Program-made: the position numbers and the translations under genes
Source of the DNA: Methyloversatilis sp.
Lineage (GTDB): Bacteria > Pseudomonadota > Gammaproteobacteria > Burkholderiales > Rhodocyclaceae
Length of the DNA stretch: 64,000 nt
Direction of reading: 5' to 3'
Assembly (NCBI GenBank): GCA_016791045.1
Contig: JAEUNO010000005.1
Span: 84,823-148,822 of the forward strand
Notes under the pieces: model-generated
Told to the model about the DNA's origin: nothing
Database searches by the model: none
The model's input: the letters and a program-made list of their open reading frames with translations, nothing else
In this document: piece after piece, positions 48,548 to 58,459 of the stretch
Layout of the letters: each line of letters starts with the position of its first letter
Position numbering within the stretch: the first letter of the stretch is position 1

Positions 48548-50746
48548 ATGGTTTCCGTCGTCCATTCCCTCGTCAGCGCAGATACTGCCCGCACCACGCT
48601 CGAACTGCTGGCCGACGGTCTGGGTGACGCCGAGGCCGCCACGTTGCGGGCCGCCCACGACCGCGTGGCGACGCTGTACGCGGGTCGTACGCTCGGCACC
48701 GGCGAGCCGATGCATGAACACGTGGTGGGTCAGGCGCTGATCTGCGCCTCGCTGCGGCTCGACCTCGAAACCCGTCTGGCGGCGCTTCTTTTCCCGCTGC
48801 ACGAAGTCATCGACGACGCCGATCAGCAGATCGCAGAACAGTACGGCCAGTCGGTCAGCGAGCTGGTGTCCGGCCTGCAGCGGCTTGATCATCTGCGCCT
48901 GATCACCCGCTCGCACGCCACCAAGAGCACCACCGGTGCAGAGATCGGCAACCAGGCCGAAGTGCTGCGCAAGATGGTGCTGGCCATGGTGGCGGACGTC
49001 CGTGTCGTCATGCTGCGACTGGCGTCGCGCGTGCAGAGCCTGCGCTGGCTCACGGTCAATCCGAACGAGCAGCGCATCGACATGGCGCGCGAATCGCTCG
49101 ACATCTATGCGCCGCTCGCCAACCGGCTCGGCGTGTGGCAGCTGAAGTGGGAGCTGGAAGACCTGTCCTTCCGCTTTCTCGAACCGGACACCTACAAGCG
49201 CATCGCGAAGCAGCTCGACGAGAAGCGCCTCGAACGTGAAGCGTTCATCGCCGATTCGATGGCGCGGCTGCGGGCCGAGCTGGCCGGCGCCGGCATCAAG
49301 GCGGAAATCCAGGGCAGGCCGAAGCACATCTACAGCATCTGGAACAAGATGCGCGCCAAGCGCATCGAGTTCGCCGAGGTGTACGACGTGCGCGCGCTGC
49401 GCGTGCTGGTCGACGAGGTGCGCGACTGCTACGCCGCGCTCGGCGTGGTGCACCAGCTGTGGCAACCGCTGCCGCGTGAGTTCGACGACTACATCGCGCA
49501 TCCGAAGGGCAACAACTACCGCTCGCTGCACACCGCGGTCGTGGCGCCGGACGGCCGTTCGCTCGAGGTGCAGATCCGCACGCGCGAGATGCACCAGCAC
49601 GCCGAGATGGGCGTGGCGGCGCACTGGCGCTACAAGGAAGGTTCGGGTCAGGACAAGGATTACGACGACAAGATCGCCTGGCTGCGCCAGCTGCTGTCGT
49701 GGCGCGACGAAATCGCCGACCACTCGGAGTGGGTGGAGCAGTTCAAGCGTGCCGCGCTCGACGACACGCTGTACGTGCTCACGCCGCAGGGCAAGGTGAT
49801 CGACCTGCCGCAGGGTGCAACGCCGATCGACTTCGCCTACCGGCTGCACACCGATCTGGGCCACCGCTGCCGCGGTGCGCGTGTGAACGGCCAGCTGGTA
49901 CCGCTCAATACGCCGCTCGACAACGGACAGCGGGTCGAAATCATCGCCGCCAAGCAGGGCGGGCCGTCACGCGACTGGCTGAACCCGCAGCAGGGCTACA
50001 TCGCGACCCATCAGGCTCGCGTGAAGGTGCGCCGCTGGTTCGCCCAGATCGAGGAAGGCGAAACGCTGGCGCAGGGCCGCAACTGGCTCGTGCGCGAGCT
50101 GTCGCGCGAAGGCGCGACGCAGACCAATCTGGACGAACTGGCACAGAAGCTGGGCTACAACAGCGTGGACGCCATGCTGATCGCGTGCGCGCACGGCGAG
50201 GTCGGACCGCGCGCGATTCATGTTGCGCTCAAGGGTGAGGAGCCGCTCCCGGACGAACCGCTGATCAAGCCACGCGCACCGCGTGCCGTGGGGGAACGCG
50301 GCGTGCTGGTGGAAGGTGTCGGCAAGCTGCTGACCCAGCTCGGTCGCTGCTGCAAGCCGGCCCCGCCGGATCCGATATCGGGCTTCGTCACGCGCGGACG
50401 CGGTGTAGCGGTCCACCGCAGCGACTGCCCGAACTACATCAACATGGTGGCGCGCAACCCGGAGCGCGTGGTCGACGCGCAGTGGGGCGAAATCGCCAGC
50501 CAGGATCCGGAATCGCGCTTCGCCGCCGACCTGCTGGTCGAAGCGCATGACCGGCAGGGTTTGCTGCGCGACATCTCCGAACTGCTGTCGCGCGAGCGCA
50601 TCAATGTGACGGCGGTGAGCACGCTTTCGAAGGCCGACATGGCACGCATGAGCTTCACGGTTGAAATCGCCAGCGTCGGCCAGATCCAGAAGATACTGAC
50701 ACTGCTGCGCGACGTCGACGGCGTGGTCGAGGCGCGGCGGGGCTGA
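48548..50746 (+). CDS. relA: GTP pyrophosphokinase RelA ((p)ppGpp synthetase)
   Basis: The 732-residue protein has the RelA/SpoT layout: pseudo-hydrolase domain, synthetase, TGS (DDTLYVLTPQGKVIDLPQG), and ACT near the C-terminus (DRQGLLRDISELL). Residues 82-90 read FPLHEVIDD instead of the HDxxED of active hydrolases, so the HD domain is inactive. EFDD at 311-314 is the acidic EXDD motif of RelA-type synthetases. It therefore makes the alarmone in response to starved ribosomes and does not degrade it. GATAAT lies just upstream. Confidence 0.95.
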   Translation: MVSVVHSLVSADTARTTLELLADGLGDAEAATLRAAHDRVATLYAGRTLGTGEPMHEHVVGQALICASLRLDLETRLAALLFPLHEVIDDADQQIAEQYGQSVSELVSGLQRLDHLRLITRSHATKSTTGAEIGNQAEVLRKMVLAMVADVRVVMLRLASRVQSLRWLTVNPNEQRIDMARESLDIYAPLANRLGVWQLKWELEDLSFRFLEPDTYKRIAKQLDEKRLEREAFIADSMARLRAELAGAGIKAEIQGRPKHIYSIWNKMRAKRIEFAEVYDVRALRVLVDEVRDCYAALGVVHQLWQPLPREFDDYIAHPKGNNYRSLHTAVVAPDGRSLEVQIRTREMHQHAEMGVAAHWRYKEGSGQDKDYDDKIAWLRQLLSWRDEIADHSEWVEQFKRAALDDTLYVLTPQGKVIDLPQGATPIDFAYRLHTDLGHRCRGARVNGQLVPLNTPLDNGQRVEIIAAKQGGPSRDWLNPQQGYIATHQARVKVRRWFAQIEEGETLAQGRNWLVRELSREGATQTNLDELAQKLGYNSVDAMLIACAHGEVGPRAIHVALKGEEPLPDEPLIKPRAPRAVGERGVLVEGVGKLLTQLGRCCKPAPPDPISGFVTRGRGVAVHRSDCPNYINMVARNPERVVDAQWGEIASQDPESRFAADLLVEAHDRQGLLRDISELLSRERINVTAVSTLSKADMARMSFTVEIASVGQIQKILTLLRDVDGVVEARRG

Positions 50747-50775
50747 GCCGCCCGCCCCCCGCGCACCGGCCACAC

Positions 50776-51984
50776 TCAGAAAAGTTCGACTTCGCCGGTC
50801 GACATGGCCGTCTGGCTGACCGCATTCACGCTCATCACCCGCGTGGCGGCTTCGGCGTCGGCCAGCAGGCGCGACAACACCTCGTTGCGCTGGGTCACCC
50901 GCGACACGCCGTCGCGCTGCTCGAGGTCGCGGTGCGCGTCGAACACGCCATTCACGTAGTGCGCCATCAGTTGCGACTGTTCGCGCACGCGCGCCAGCAC
51001 CTGATTCACCATGTCCTCGAACTGCATCGACACGATGCTCTGCATCACCGTGTCGTGGATGGCACCCGACAGCTCGTTCACGCGATCGGCCTGCAGGGCG
51101 GCGTGACGGTTGATGTCCTCCATCCGGCGCCGCAGCTGTTCCGCGTTTGCCTCGGCCGCGCGCGCCGAACCGATGTCGGTGCTGGCCGACTGCGTCACCA
51201 CCTGACCGGTTTCGACGATGGATTCGTTCACGTGCTTGAGCAGCGTACCGATTTCGTGGCTGAAGGATTCCGTGCGTTGCGCGAGCTTGCGCACTTCATC
51301 GGCGACCACCGCGAAGCCGCGCCCCGCCTCGCCGGCGCGCGCCGCTTCGATTGCCGCATTCAACGCAAGCAGTGAGGTCTGGCGGTTGATCTCGTTGACC
51401 TGGCCGATCAGGCCACGCACCTGATCGAGCTGGCCGCGCACGCCCTGAAAACGTTCGGCGATGACGATGCTGTCGGCGCCGAGTTTTTCCGCCGTGGCGA
51501 CGAAGGCCGACAGGGCCGTCCGGGTGTCCTGCGCAAAGCGTTCGATGTCGGCCCTGCGCTGCGCCTGTTCTTCGTCGGCCGCGAGTGCCTGCAGCTGTTC
51601 GACCATCGCACGCAGCGTGTCCTGCCCGCTGCTTTCGCGCAGCCTGCTCGCGGCGCCCGACACGATGCCCTGGCTGTGCTCGAGCGAACCCTGCAGGCGC
51701 TGGAACTGTTCGCGGCTGCCGGTGGCCAGCGCCGAACACAGTTCGTCATAGCGACCGACGCTGTGGTCGATCTCCGCCATGCGGGCGGCCTGACGGGCCG
51801 CATGATGCCGACGTGCCCGCCGGCTCAGCACCTGCGACGCGATCAGGCTGGCGATCGCTGCCGCCAGCAAAGCGTGGATCCATCCTGTCGCCAGCCCGCC
51901 CGCCGACAGTCCTGCCGCGATGCCACTCAAAACCAGACCTGCCCATACCGCGACGTCGTCGCCCCGCATCGACCGCATGCCCAT
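50776..51984 (-). CDS. Methyl-accepting chemotaxis-like protein
   Basis: The 402-residue protein has two N-terminal membrane helices with almost no periplasmic loop, a helical linker and no recognisable HAMP or sensor domain. It then has the MCP signalling tip: [20 protein letters not shown] followed by [18 protein letters not shown]. It signals to CheA/CheW, or to a related system; the short periplasmic part suggests it senses an internal or membrane cue. Confidence 0.85.
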   Translation of the reverse strand: MGMRSMRGDDVAVWAGLVLSGIAAGLSAGGLATGWIHALLAAAIASLIASQVLSRRARRHHAARQAARMAEIDHSVGRYDELCSALATGSREQFQRLQGSLEHSQGIVSGAASRLRESSGQDTLRAMVEQLQALAADEEQAQRRADIERFAQDTRTALSAFVATAEKLGADSIVIAERFQGVRGQLDQVRGLIGQVNEINRQTSLLALNAAIEAARAGEAGRGFAVVADEVRKLAQRTESFSHEIGTLLKHVNESIVETGQVVTQSASTDIGSARAAEANAEQLRRRMEDINRHAALQADRVNELSGAIHDTVMQSIVSMQFEDMVNQVLARVREQSQLMAHYVNGVFDAHRDLEQRDGVSRVTQRNEVLSRLLADAEAATRVMSVNAVSQTAMSTGEVELF

Positions 51985-52131
51985 GATTGCCCGTGTCCTG
52001 TCTGTTGGAAATGTTTGACGTGAGCTTAATCGGCCGATCTGGACCCAGTCTTGAACCGGCAATCGTGCGAATTGACCGGGTCGGGCAGGAATGGCGGGCG
52101 GACAAGACGGAGGGGCGGGCGCGGACGGTGC

Positions 52132-52206
52132 TGGTGGCCCCAACAGGAATCGAACCTGTACCTACCCCTTAGGAGGGGGTTGTTGTATCCATTCAACTAT
52201 GGAGCC
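52132..52206 (-). tRNA. tRNA-Arg (anticodon CCT)
   Basis: On the minus strand the 75-base molecule folds as a full cloverleaf. The acceptor stem GGCTCCA pairs with TGGGGCC (one G-U), the anticodon stem ACCCC/GGGGT encloses the loop CTCCTAA, and the T-arm contains GGTTCGATTCC. The CCA end is encoded. It reads the rare AGG codon. Confidence 0.95.
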
Positions 52207-52288
52207 GGCGGCCGCGATTGTACCCGGGTGACCGGCTTGCTGCGGTGCGGCGATATACTGCTGCGCCGCTCCACTTCCCGTGTTCCCC

Positions 52289-54172
52289 ATGCCACTGATC
52301 ACCCTCGATGACGCCTGCCTTGCTTTCGGCGACGTGCCGCTGCTCGACCACACCGCGCTGGTGGTCGAACCCGGCGAGCGGCTGGCACTGATCGGACGCA
52401 ATGGCACCGGCAAATCCAGCCTGCTGAAGATTCTCGCCGGCGACGCCGCGCTCGACGACGGCACGTTCTGGCGCCAGCCCGGCATGAAGCTGGCCTATGT
52501 GTCGCAGGAACCGAAATTCGAACCCGGTGCACGCGTATTCGACGCCATCGCGCAGGGACTGGGCGAACTGGCGCAACTGCTGATCGACTATCACGATGTG
52601 GCCGACGCGATGGCGCACGGCGACGAAACCGTGTTCGACCGCATGTCGGAACTGCAGGATGCGCTCGAACATCATCAGGCCTGGCGCTTCGAGCAGCGCA
52701 TCGAACAGGCGCTGGAGCGGCTGGCGCTGCCGGGCGACGCGAAGGTGGAATCGCTGTCCGGCGGCATGCTCAAGCGCGTGGCGCTGGCGCGCGCGCTGGT
52801 GGCCGAACCGGACATGCTGCTGCTCGACGAACCGACCAACCACCTCGACCTCGACGGCATTGCCTGGCTGGAAGCGCTGTTGAACGACTTCCGTGGCGCC
52901 AGCCTGGTGATCACCCACGACCGGCGCTTCCTCGACAGCTTCGCCAGCCGCATCCTCGAACTGGATCGTGGGCAGCTGCGCAGCTACCCCGGCCGCTACG
53001 CCGAATACGTGGCGCGCAAGGCCGACGAACTGTCGGCCGAGGCGCTCGAATCGGCGCGCGCCGACAAGTTGCTGGCGCAGGAAGAGGTGTGGATACGCAA
53101 GGGTGTCGAGGCGCGGCGCACGCGCGCCCAGTTCCGCGTCAAGCGACTCGACGAGTTGCGCGCCCGGCGCGAAGCGCGCCGTGACCAGATGGGCCGGGCA
53201 CGCATCGAGGTCGATCGCGGCGAAGCGTCGGGCCAGCTGGTGGCCGAACTGGAAGACGTCAGCAAGCGCTTCGGCGAAAAGGTGGTCGTGCGCAACTTCA
53301 CGGCGCGCATCGTGCGCGGCGACAAGGTCGGCTTCATCGGCCCGAACGGTGCCGGCAAGACCACGCTGCTCAAGCTCATCCTCGGTCAGCTGCAGGCCGA
53401 CAGCGGTGTGGTGCGCAACGGCACGCGCATCGAGGTCGCCTATTTCGACCAGTTCCGCAGCCAGCTCGACGATTCGGCCACGCTGGCCGAGGTGATCAGC
53501 CCGGGGTCGGACTTCGTCGAGATCGCCGGCAAGCGCACGCATGTGATCGGCTATCTGGGCGACTTCCTGTTCCCGCCGCAGCGCGCGCGCGCCAAGGTCG
53601 AATCGCTGTCCGGCGGCGAGCGCAACCGCCTGCTGCTGGCACGGCTGTTCGCCCGCCCGGCCAATGTGCTGGTGCTCGACGAACCGACCAACGATCTCGA
53701 CATGGAAACGCTGGATCTGCTCGAACAGCTGCTGCAGGACTACGACGGCACCGTGCTGCTGGTGTCGCACGACCGCGCCTTCCTCGACGCCGTGGTCACG
53801 CAGACCGTTGCCTACGAAGGCGACGGACGCTGGCGCGAATACATCGGCGGCTACACCGACTGGGTGGCGCAGCGCGCCACGGTGCAGGCGGCCGCCAGTG
53901 CGGCAGCGAAAGTCACCGTCGCGCCGGCGGTGAAAGGCGACAAGCCGGTCGCCGCCGCTGCGAAGTCGAAGCTCAGTTTCAAGGAACAGAAGGAACTGGA
54001 CGGACTGCCCGATCTGATCTCCAGGCTGGAAGCCGAACAGACAACGCTCACCGACCGCCTGTCGGCCGGCACGGGTACCGATGCGGCGAAGGTATCGGCG
54101 CGCCTGGGCGAACTGGCCACTCTGATCGATCAGGCGATGGTGCGCTGGGAGGCGCTGGAAGCACGCCGCTGA
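52289..54172 (+). CDS. uup: ABC-F ATPase, Uup-like
   Basis: The 627-residue protein has two ABC domains without membrane segments: GRNGTGKSSLLKIL with SLSGGMLKRVALARAL and LLLDEPTNHLD, and GPNGAGKTTLLKLI with SLSGGERNRLLLARL and LVLDEPTNDLD. It has the ABC-F interdomain linker (RTRAQFRVKRLDELRARREA) and a C-terminal coiled-coil typical of Uup. It binds the ribosome or DNA structures and affects precise excision. The ATG at 52289 follows tRNA-Arg. Confidence 0.93.
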   Translation: MPLITLDDACLAFGDVPLLDHTALVVEPGERLALIGRNGTGKSSLLKILAGDAALDDGTFWRQPGMKLAYVSQEPKFEPGARVFDAIAQGLGELAQLLIDYHDVADAMAHGDETVFDRMSELQDALEHHQAWRFEQRIEQALERLALPGDAKVESLSGGMLKRVALARALVAEPDMLLLDEPTNHLDLDGIAWLEALLNDFRGASLVITHDRRFLDSFASRILELDRGQLRSYPGRYAEYVARKADELSAEALESARADKLLAQEEVWIRKGVEARRTRAQFRVKRLDELRARREARRDQMGRARIEVDRGEASGQLVAELEDVSKRFGEKVVVRNFTARIVRGDKVGFIGPNGAGKTTLLKLILGQLQADSGVVRNGTRIEVAYFDQFRSQLDDSATLAEVISPGSDFVEIAGKRTHVIGYLGDFLFPPQRARAKVESLSGGERNRLLLARLFARPANVLVLDEPTNDLDMETLDLLEQLLQDYDGTVLLVSHDRAFLDAVVTQTVAYEGDGRWREYIGGYTDWVAQRATVQAAASAAAKVTVAPAVKGDKPVAAAAKSKLSFKEQKELDGLPDLISRLEAEQTTLTDRLSAGTGTDAAKVSARLGELATLIDQAMVRWEALEARR

Positions 54173-54186
54173 ACCGGATCATGCGT

Positions 54187-55056
54187 TCAGGGTTGCTGAG
54201 GCTCGTCCGGCTGCGGCGGCGTGGGGGGCGGCGAGCCATCCATCGGCAACCCAAGCCGGCGGAGCAGGGTTTCGTGGCTGACGCGCAACAGCGCCTCGAT
54301 CGCCGCGAAGTCGTCCGGCAATGCCGGATCGTCCCACCCCTTGGCGCTGTGACGCGCCAGATTCACGGCAAGCGATACGTTGCGGGTGCGCGGCGTGGCC
54401 GCCCGGCTGTCGTCCATCAGTTCGACCAGCAGCGAGGGCAGCTTCCAGGCCCGCACCAGCGCGAGCTGGAGTTCGTGCGCGGTGACGTTGAACACCGCCT
54501 TCTGCGCCGCCGCCGTGCGCATGCCGGGGTTGGCGCGCAGCAGGTCGCGCAGGTCCAGCGAAAGTTTCGGCGCAAACACCCAGCACAGCACTTCGGCGAC
54601 GTCATGCAGCAGCGTGGCGACGGTGATTTCATCCACGTCCATGTCGTGCCGCATGATCGCCCACTCGCGCGCCCAGCTGGTCGCGCGGCGCGCACGCGCA
54701 ATCACGCGCATGACGCCGAGCAGCGCCTGCGGATGGCCGTGCAGGTGGTCTTCCAGCGTCGGCAGGCCGTCGAAATGGTTGAAGAAGGGCGTGATGCCGA
54801 TCATCATCAGCGCCCGTTCGATGGTCGTGATGTCGTGATGCTGGCTGTGGCGATTGCGTGATTCGATGAAGGCGAGCACCCGCAAGGTCATCAGCGGATC
54901 GTGCAGCACGACCTGGGCGATGCTGCGTGCGCTGACCGAGTTCTCCTTTTCCCGCAGCACCGCAAGTTCACGCACGGTGCGAGCAAGAACCGGCAGGGGC
55001 TTGTCCCCCATGTACGCCACCCAGCCGTCAAGGGTGGCGATCGAAACATCACGCAT
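54187..55056 (-). CDS. HDOD domain protein
   Basis: The 289-residue protein is a stand-alone HDOD domain: LPVLARTVRELAVLRE near the start, IAQVVLHDPLMTLRVLAFIE and ALMMIGITPFFNHFDG in the middle, and TVATLLHDVAEVLCW. The HD residues are partly retained. HDOD proteins are signalling adaptors for motility, chemotaxis or c-di-GMP circuits. No other domain is present. Confidence 0.87.
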   Translation of the reverse strand: MRDVSIATLDGWVAYMGDKPLPVLARTVRELAVLREKENSVSARSIAQVVLHDPLMTLRVLAFIESRNRHSQHHDITTIERALMMIGITPFFNHFDGLPTLEDHLHGHPQALLGVMRVIARARRATSWAREWAIMRHDMDVDEITVATLLHDVAEVLCWVFAPKLSLDLRDLLRANPGMRTAAAQKAVFNVTAHELQLALVRAWKLPSLLVELMDDSRAATPRTRNVSLAVNLARHSAKGWDDPALPDDFAAIEALLRVSHETLLRRLGLPMDGSPPPTPPQPDEPQQP

Positions 55057-55131
55057 GATTCAGGTCCTTCGTTCAGATGACCTGTTTACGGCCGGGATGG
55101 ACGCCGGCTGAATGGTGCCTGCGCTGCGTGT

Positions 55132-55338
55132 TCAGTCCTCTTCGTCGTCGATTGCCGCGTCGCCGGCCCAGTCATCATTGTCGGCCTCGCCATCGGCTTC
55201 GGCAACCAGCGCCATCGCATTGATCTGCGCAATCTGGTCGAGCAGGCTCGGCATCGGCGGGATGTCTTCGCCGGCCTGCAGGGTGCGGTGGGTGTGGCGA
55301 AAACCGAGTGCTTCGGACGTCGGACGCTGCATGGGCAT
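55132..55338 (-). CDS. Small acidic protein of unknown function
   Basis: The 68-residue protein has an N-terminal part MPMQRPTSEALGFRHTHRTL, a helix SLLDQIAQINAMALVAEADG and a very acidic end DDWAGDAAIDDEED. AAGGAG precedes the ATG by seven bases. It is on the same strand as the HDOD gene, ahead of it by 75 bp. Not recognised. Confidence 0.6.
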   Translation of the reverse strand: MPMQRPTSEALGFRHTHRTLQAGEDIPPMPSLLDQIAQINAMALVAEADGEADNDDWAGDAAIDDEED

Positions 55339-55423
55339 GACTGGACTCCTTGAGCAGGCAGGTAATGACGGATGATGTCGAATACTTCTCCCTTTACGAC
55401 GAACGGATTCAGGACTTGAAGGC

Positions 55424-56587
55424 ATGTCGCACCCTGTCACGCAAGATTCATCACGGAAGCCGTCGCTGACCCGGCGCAGCGCCGACCTGTTCTGCCGCGT
55501 CATCGACAACTTCGGCGATATCGGCGTGTGCTGGCGTCTGGCGCGCTGCCTGGCGCGCGACCAGGGCTGGCATGTCAGGCTGTGGGTCGATGCGCCGGAT
55601 GCGCTGGCGCGCATCAAGCCGCGCGGCGCGGCGGAGCCGGGCATCGAGGTCAGGCAATGGAATGACGACACCACGACCTGCGAACCGGCCGGCTGCGTCA
55701 TCGAGGCCTTCGCCTGCGAACTGCCGCCGGCCTTCGTGACGGCCATGTCACGGCAACACCCGCCGCCAACCTGGATCAATCTGGAATATCTCAGTGCCGA
55801 ACCCTGGGTGGAAGGCTGCCACGGGCTGCCTTCGCACGACGCGGCGAGCGGGCTGACCAAGCACTTCTTCTTTCCCGGTTTCACGGCACGCACCGGCGGC
55901 CTGCTGCGCGAGCGTGATCTGTCGGCGCAGCGCGACGCCTGGCTGGCCGATGCCGCGGCCCGCACACACGATCTGGAGCGACTCGGCATGGCCGTCGATG
56001 CCGGGGCGCTGCAGCTTTCCCTGTTCGGCTACGAAAGCCCATCGATCGCGACGCTGATCGAAGCCCTCTCGGCGCATGCGCAACCGGTGCAGCTGTGGGT
56101 ACCGGAAGGCCGGTCGCTGACGGTGGCGGCCGAGGCACTCGGTCGGACGTTGCGCCCCCGGGAGGTCGTACGGCGCGGCGCGCTCTCGCTGCACGTACTT
56201 GCCTTCATGGACCAGGATGACTACGACCGGCTGTTGTGGCAGTGCGACCTGAACATCGTCCGTGGCGAGGATTCATTCGTGCGCGCCCAGTGGGCCGCGC
56301 GGCCCATGCTGTGGCACATCTACCCTCAGGAGGAAGGCGCTCACCTGACCAAGCTGGACGCCTTCCTCGACCGCCATGCGGAGGGGCTGGCCACGGAGGT
56401 GGCGACACGCCTGCGCGCGCTTCATCGTGGCTGGAACAGCGCAAACGCGGTGCCGGTGCAGGACTGGCAGGCCCTGCTCGGTGACCTGCCACATCTGGCG
56501 TCGCACGCACGCCAGCGGGCGCTCGCGCTGGCGTCTCAGGACGACCTCGCGACACAGCTTGTGATGTTTAATCAACCACCTATATAA
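55424..56587 (+). CDS. earP: EF-P arginine rhamnosyltransferase EarP
   Basis: The 387-residue protein is EarP: CRVIDNFGDIGVCWRLARCL has the catalytic Asp region (Asp28, Asp32), and DLNIVRGEDSFVRAQWAARP near residue 275 is the dTDP-rhamnose binding signature. It transfers rhamnose to Arg32 of EF-P, which the adjacent efp provides. The efp promoter is inside its last codons. Confidence 0.95.
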   Translation: MSHPVTQDSSRKPSLTRRSADLFCRVIDNFGDIGVCWRLARCLARDQGWHVRLWVDAPDALARIKPRGAAEPGIEVRQWNDDTTTCEPAGCVIEAFACELPPAFVTAMSRQHPPPTWINLEYLSAEPWVEGCHGLPSHDAASGLTKHFFFPGFTARTGGLLRERDLSAQRDAWLADAAARTHDLERLGMAVDAGALQLSLFGYESPSIATLIEALSAHAQPVQLWVPEGRSLTVAAEALGRTLRPREVVRRGALSLHVLAFMDQDDYDRLLWQCDLNIVRGEDSFVRAQWAARPMLWHIYPQEEGAHLTKLDAFLDRHAEGLATEVATRLRALHRGWNSANAVPVQDWQALLGDLPHLASHARQRALALASQDDLATQLVMFNQPPI

Positions 56588-56588
56588 T
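56559..56588 (+). promoter_or_regulatory. Promoter of efp
   Basis: TTGTGA (56559-56564) and a perfect TATAAT (56583-56588) are 18 bp apart, overlapping the end of earP, and point to efp 101 bp downstream. Confidence 0.7.
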
Positions 56589-56689
56589 GCCGGGTTTGCC
56601 GCGGCGGGCATTGCAACAGGGGTTGCAAAGGTTCGAGCTGTACATCGGCGGCTTTCAATCACAACCCTCCCCACAGGAACGAACCCTGC

Positions 56690-57247
56690 ATGAAAACCGC
56701 TCAGGAACTGCGCGCCGGCAACGTCGTGAAAATCGGCAACGAAGCCATGGTCGTGCTCAAGGCCGACTACAACAAATCCGGCCGCAACTCGGCTGTCGTC
56801 AAGCTGAAGATGAAGAACCTGCTGACCGGTTCCGGTCAGGAAACGGTCTATAAAGCCGATGACAAGTTCGACGTAGTCATCCTCGAGCGCCGCGAAGTCA
56901 CCTTCTCGTACTTCGCCGATCCGATGTACACCTTCATGGATGGCGACTACAACCAGTACGAAGTCGACGCCGAGAACATGGGCGACGCACTGAACTACGT
57001 CGAAGACGGCATGGCGTGCGAAGTGGTGTTCTACGAAGGCCGCGCGATTTCGGTCGAGTTGCCGAACTCGGTGGTGCGTGAAATCACCTACACCGAACCG
57101 GGCGTCAAGGGCGACACCTCCGGCAAGGTGCTCAAGCCGGCCAAGATCAACACCGGCTATGAAGTGTCGGTGCCGCTGTTCTGCGAGATCGGCGACAAGA
57201 TCGAAATCGACACCCGTACCGGCGAATACAAGAACCGCGTGAAGTAA
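56690..57247 (+). CDS. efp: Elongation factor P (Arg32 type)
   Basis: The 185-residue EF-P relieves ribosome stalling at polyproline. The modification site is Arg32 in [10 protein letters not shown], and it matches the EarP system encoded upstream rather than the lysine type modified by Epm[21 protein letters not shown] is replaced by [20 protein letters not shown] at the C-terminus as in related proteins. Followed by a strong terminator. Confidence 0.97.
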   Translation: MKTAQELRAGNVVKIGNEAMVVLKADYNKSGRNSAVVKLKMKNLLTGSGQETVYKADDKFDVVILERREVTFSYFADPMYTFMDGDYNQYEVDAENMGDALNYVEDGMACEVVFYEGRAISVELPNSVVREITYTEPGVKGDTSGKVLKPAKINTGYEVSVPLFCEIGDKIEIDTRTGEYKNRVK

Positions 57248-57271
57248 GCCGTTTCATCGCCGCTGTTCCGG

Positions 57272-57303
57272 AAAGCCCCGCCCGTGTGCGGGGCTTTTCT
57301 TTT
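57272..57303 (+). terminator. Rho-independent terminator after efp
   Basis: AAAGCCCCGC (57272-57281) pairs with GCGGGGCTTT (57288-57297) around loop CCGTGT and is followed by a TCTTTT-type tract. Confidence 0.9.
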
Positions 57304-57426
57304 GCAGCGTACCGCGTGCAAGCGGCGAAGATCCTGTGGGAGCGGGGATCGCCGTTTCCACAGCGGTGGCACTGACATTCCATGCAAGCCATGAAGTCCG
57401 GGCGACCGGCGGGGTACACTTGCGTG

Positions 57427-58431
57427 ATGTCCCTGCACATCGTTCTGCCCGGCCTGCTTTGGCCGTCATCCCCGCACCATCCACCCGCCCTGCAGTCGCT
57501 GAAGACGCCGGCACTGTCGCGTCTGGCCGGTTGCGGCAGCACGGTGCGACGGCCGGCGCTGGCGGCTGAATACCTGCTGGCGTCACTGTTCGGGCTCGAC
57601 GAGCGGGCACCGTTCGGCGCGCTGCGCCGTGCCGGCCAGGGCGAGGCGGTCAACAGCCGGCAGTGGCTGGCAGCCGACGCCGTACATCTGCGCTTCGCGC
57701 GCGATGCCCTGCTGCTGACCGATGCACCCGATGTGGCGCCCGACGCGGAAGAAGCCGCCGCGCTGTGCGCGTCGTGGAACGCGCATTTCGCCAATGTCGG
57801 CTGGCTCTACATGGGCGCCGGCGGTCACGGCCATCTGGCGCTGCATGAACCCGTCACCGTCGACACCACGCCGCCGGGCGGCGCGCTCGGACGCAAGATC
57901 GACGTACGCCTGCCATCCGGTCCGGATGGCGCGAAGGTGCGTCAGTGGATGAACGAAACCCAGATGCTGTTTCACAGCCACCCGGTGAACGCCGCGCGCG
58001 AAGAGGCGGGGCGCCCTGCCATCAACAGCCTGTGGTTCTGGGGCGCCGGCGTGGCGGTCGCACGCGCGCAGGCGCGACCGATCCAGGTGTGGTCCGACAA
58101 CGCGCTGGCACGCGGCATGGCACTGGCGGCCGGCGTGCGCACGGCGCCGCTGCCGGCACAGATCAACGTGGCGTTGTTGCCGGACAATCTCGTGGTGCTC
58201 GACGCCGCACTGGCCCCTTCGCTCTACCTCGACGCCGAAGCCTGGGCGCAGGCCGCGCTCATCCTCGAGCAGCACTGGATCGTACCGGCACTGGCAGCGC
58301 TCCGGCGTGGCGATGTGCAGACACTCACGCTGACGCTGAGCGGCGACGACGGCCGCGTCGATGTCACCGTGCAGCGGCGCGACCTGATGAAATTCTGGCG
58401 CCGCCCCTTTTCCGTCGTTGCGTCGCCCTGA
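57427..58431 (+). CDS. RpfE-like conserved protein upstream of recJ
   Basis: The 334-residue protein is of the conserved family preceding recJ, annotated RpfE in xanthomonads; it has a distant phosphoglycerate-mutase-like outline (HIVLPGLLWP at the start, LALHEPVTVDTTPPGGALGR, SLWFWGAGVAV). No catalytic residues are recognised. It lies 28 bp before recJ on the same strand and probably shares its transcript. Confidence 0.7.
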   Translation: MSLHIVLPGLLWPSSPHHPPALQSLKTPALSRLAGCGSTVRRPALAAEYLLASLFGLDERAPFGALRRAGQGEAVNSRQWLAADAVHLRFARDALLLTDAPDVAPDAEEAAALCASWNAHFANVGWLYMGAGGHGHLALHEPVTVDTTPPGGALGRKIDVRLPSGPDGAKVRQWMNETQMLFHSHPVNAAREEAGRPAINSLWFWGAGVAVARAQARPIQVWSDNALARGMALAAGVRTAPLPAQINVALLPDNLVVLDAALAPSLYLDAEAWAQAALILEQHWIVPALAALRRGDVQTLTLTLSGDDGRVDVTVQRRDLMKFWRRPFSVVASP

Positions 58432-58459
58432 TGCGCGACCCTTGCCTGCCGGAATTCCG

